This document shows positions 56,260 through 58,205 of a stretch of DNA of 58,205 nucleotides, piece by piece; positions within the stretch are counted from its first letter, which is position 1, and each line of letters opens with the position of its first letter. The position numbers were made by a program, and so were the translations under genes. Source of the DNA: an uncultured Eubacteriales bacterium (GTDB lineage: Bacteria; Bacillota; Clostridia; Oscillospirales; Oscillospiraceae); contig ONGJ01000017.1 in assembly GCA_900317375.1 (NCBI GenBank), positions 1 to 58,205 of the forward strand, read 5' to 3'. Under the pieces are notes generated by a model that did no database searches, was not told the origin of the DNA, and saw only the letters and a list, made by a program, of their open reading frames with translations.

Positions 56260-58205
56260 ATGGATCCTAACAATCGCCCGACCGGCAGGAAGAGAAACGT
56301 GACCGGCAAGGCCGATCCCATACACAAAAAGGAACAGGGCCTCGGCACCGGCCCGGTCGGTCCGGGCAAGCCCGGCAATTTTGTCCCGAAGCCCGAACCG
56401 CTCCGCGAGACCCGTCCGCCCGTCAGAAGGACGGCCGTCAGACGCGGCGGGGGTGTTTCCATCCTCGGCATTCTGGTTTTGCTGTTCATCTTCGGCCGGG
56501 GGCTGTTTTCCTGCGGCGGGGCTCCGAGCTACCCGGCGCAGACGCCGACGCCCTATACCGCGTACACCCCGGCGCCCACGCCGAAGCCGCAGAGCACCCC
56601 GTCCTCCCAGGGCACCGGGACGCAGAGCACGGCCGCGCCTGCCAACAACTACGGCATCGACCCGGCGAGCTTTGCTTCCTCCTCCGCGGTCACGCATACC
56701 ACGGACACCAACTCCGCCTCCGTCGACACCGCGGTCTCGGCGGAAGCCCGCGATAAGCGCACTTCCATTCTCGGCGGCGGGAAGGATAAGGTCACCGTCA
56801 TGATCTATATGTGCGGCACGGATCTCGAGTCCCGCAGCAGCATGGCGACCAGGGACCTTGTCGAGATGACCAAAGCGCGCCTATCGGACAATGTCCGCGT
56901 CATCGTCTATACCGGCGGCTGCACCCGCTGGAACAACTCCGTCGTCGCATCCGACCGCAACCAGATCTATGAGATCAAGCCCGGCGGTCTCGAGCGCCTC
57001 GAGCGCGACATGGGCTCCCAGTCCATGACGAATCCGGCGACCCTGACCTCCTTTATCAAGTACTGCGCCAAGAACTTTCCTGCCAACCGCAATGAGCTGA
57101 TTCTCTGGGACCACGGCGGCGGCTCCGTCGCCGGCTTCGGCTATGACGAAAAGTATCAGCGCAGCGGCAGCATGACCCTCGAGGGCATCAACCAGGCCCT
57201 GAAGGACGGCGGCGTCACCTTCGACTTCGTCGGCTTCGATGCCTGCCTCATGGCGACTCTCGAGACCGCCCTCGTGCTGGACCGCTATGCCGATTACCTC
57301 ATCGCCTCCGAGGAGACCGAGCCGGGCATCGGCTGGTACTATACCAACTGGCTGAACAGGCTCAGCGCGAATCCGTCCATGCCCACGGTCGAGATCGGCA
57401 AAAACATCGTGGACGACTTCGTCACCGCCTGCGCCCAGCAGACCCGCGGCCAGAGCGCCACGCTTTCCGTCGTCGACCTGGCAGAGCTTGCGTATTCCGT
57501 CCCCGCCCCGCTGAAGGAGTTTTCCCAGTCCGTGACCTCCATGATCGAGTCCGACAGGTATCAGCAGGTTTCCAGCGCCCGCAACGGCACCCGCGAGTTT
57601 GCGCGCAGCACCATGATCGACCAGATCGACCTGATCCATTTTGCGCGGAATCTCAGTACCTCCCAGGGCACCAAGCTCGCCCGGGCCCTTTCCAAGGCCA
57701 TCAAGTACAACCGGACCTCTGCCGACATGTCCGATGCCTACGGCCTTTCCATCTATTTCCCGTACCGCAAGGCCTACCGGGTGAACGAGGCCTGCAATAC
57801 CTACGACGCCATCGGCATGGATGAGAGCTATTCCGACTGCATCCGCGCTTTCGCCAGCCTCGAGGTCAGCGGTCAGGCCGGCGCCGGTGTCGGCGGCTAC
57901 AGCATCCCGTCGATTCTGACCGGCGGCTATACCTCCTCTACGGCCGGCAGTGAAGAGCTGATCTATGAGCTCATCGGCGCCTTCCTCGGCAGCGGCTACC
58001 GTCCGAGCTTCTCGCTCGACCGCGGCCTCAGCCAGGAGCAGACCGCCCGCTATATCGCGCAGAACAGCTTTGACCCCACCGCGCTCGTCTGGACCAAGAA
58101 CGCCTACGGCCAGGACGTCATTTCCCTCTCTGAAGAGCAGTGGTCCCTGGTCGAGGGCCTGGACTACAACCTGCTCTATGATGACGGCGCCGGCTATATA
58201 AACCT
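56260..58205 (+). CDS. Clostripain-related (C11) cysteine peptidase, incomplete at window end
   Basis: 648 codons are visible and the frame is still open at the last base. ATG at 56260 follows AAAGGAG by 7 bases. A cytoplasmic, Pro/Arg-rich N-terminus is followed by a membrane anchor (GVSILGILVLLFIFGRGLF, about 65-84). Next is a Thr/Pro linker (PAQTPTPYTAYTPAPTPKPQ) and the C11 domain from VTVMIYMCGTDLESRSSMAT. Catalytic His is about residue 285 (LILWDHGGGSVAGFGY) and Cys about 329 (DFVGFDACLMATLETAL). Clostripain-type enzymes cut after Arg/Lys and self-process. It is membrane anchored, unlike secreted clostripain, and likely acts on the outer face. Confidence 0.88.
   Translation, partial: MDPNNRPTGRKRNVTGKADPIHKKEQGLGTGPVGPGKPGNFVPKPEPLRETRPPVRRTAVRRGGGVSILGILVLLFIFGRGLFSCGGAPSYPAQTPTPYTAYTPAPTPKPQSTPSSQGTGTQSTAAPANNYGIDPASFASSSAVTHTTDTNSASVDTAVSAEARDKRTSILGGGKDKVTVMIYMCGTDLESRSSMATRDLVEMTKARLSDNVRVIVYTGGCTRWNNSVVASDRNQIYEIKPGGLERLERDMGSQSMTNPATLTSFIKYCAKNFPANRNELILWDHGGGSVAGFGYDEKYQRSGSMTLEGINQALKDGGVTFDFVGFDACLMATLETALVLDRYADYLIASEETEPGIGWYYTNWLNRLSANPSMPTVEIGKNIVDDFVTACAQQTRGQSATLSVVDLAELAYSVPAPLKEFSQSVTSMIESDRYQQVSSARNGTREFARSTMIDQIDLIHFARNLSTSQGTKLARALSKAIKYNRTSADMSDAYGLSIYFPYRKAYRVNEACNTYDAIGMDESYSDCIRAFASLEVSGQAGAGVGGYSIPSILTGGYTSSTAGSEELIYELIGAFLGSGYRPSFSLDRGLSQEQTARYIAQNSFDPTALVWTKNAYGQDVISLSEEQWSLVEGLDYNLLYDDGAGYIN

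Overview
The window looks like chromosomal DNA from an anaerobic, probably gut-associated Clostridia species (Bacillota; Oscillospirales or Lachnospirales-like). Supporting signs are the Gram-positive ribosome binding sites, many near-consensus sigma-A promoters (TTGACA-17/18-TATAAT), a clostripain-type C11 protease, a long-form HPF, a GluQ-RS-like enzyme, an FMN-bind/fumarate-reductase flavoprotein and DUF7601/FctA-like surface proteins. The core is moderately GC-rich by eye. Several patches are clearly AT-richer (about 28.5-31.7 kb and 45.2-49.1 kb) and look acquired.

Layout. 1-1.8 kb: IS3-family element with an A7 frameshift site, abutting a gene remnant. 2-8.2 kb: a secreted lipoprotein, a transporter remnant, two Cys-containing double-glycine-leader small peptides that share an upstream motif, a PASTA lipoprotein, a flavodoxin-like oxidoreductase, an NlpC/P60 protein and a TlpA-like thioredoxin. 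8.3-12.2 kb: a hybrid histidine kinase translationally coupled to a solute-binding protein. 12.3-16.7 kb: an HTH/histone-H1-like fusion, a DUF1269 protein, PPK2 and a frameshifted SpoIIE/PP2C phosphatase. 16.7-19.2 kb: HtrA and GluQ-RS. 19.3-23.5 kb (minus): a methionine-type ABC operon (metQ-metN-metI plus M20 deacylase) behind a leader encoding a Met/Cys-rich peptide and an intrinsic terminator. 23.6-28.1 kb: GGDEF protein, CorA, membrane protein, rhomboid, D-cysteine desulfhydrase-like enzyme. 28.3 kb: tRNA-Leu(CAG) with a duplicated 3' end, then an AT-richer nitroreductase/nitrilase/kinase patch. 31.9-42.8 kb: NnrD, small hypotheticals, a Cys-repeat lipoprotein, an HTH-ATPase-CYTH fusion, HD-GYP, a NifX-FKBP fusion and an EAL protein. 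43-49.1 kb: flavin reductase with a grafted C-terminus, and two pilin-like surface proteins. 49.2-58.2 kb: KUP, FAD-dependent dehydrogenase, MurJ/SpoVB-like flippase, zinc-ribbon protein, HPF, RsmI and a C11 protease that runs off the window.

The most unusual region is the methionine transport operon. Its leader has a consensus promoter, a 32-codon ORF with 8 Met and 3 Cys codons, a perfect hairpin over the Met codons and a terminator with a U tract: the layout of ribosome-mediated attenuation rather than a SAM riboswitch or T-box. The first structural gene encodes a MetQ-like protein whose two lobes are in swapped (circularly permuted) order. The ATPase MetN keeps every motif except the Walker A loop, which is cleanly missing in frame. 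Either this is a derived, possibly non-transporting or sensory system, or the locus carries assembly errors; resequencing would decide.

Second-tier systems are the pair of small double-glycine peptides with a near-identical upstream motif, the kinase plus solute-binding-protein pair lacking permeases, the HTH-H1-like fusion, and the recombined 3' end of the flavoprotein gene.
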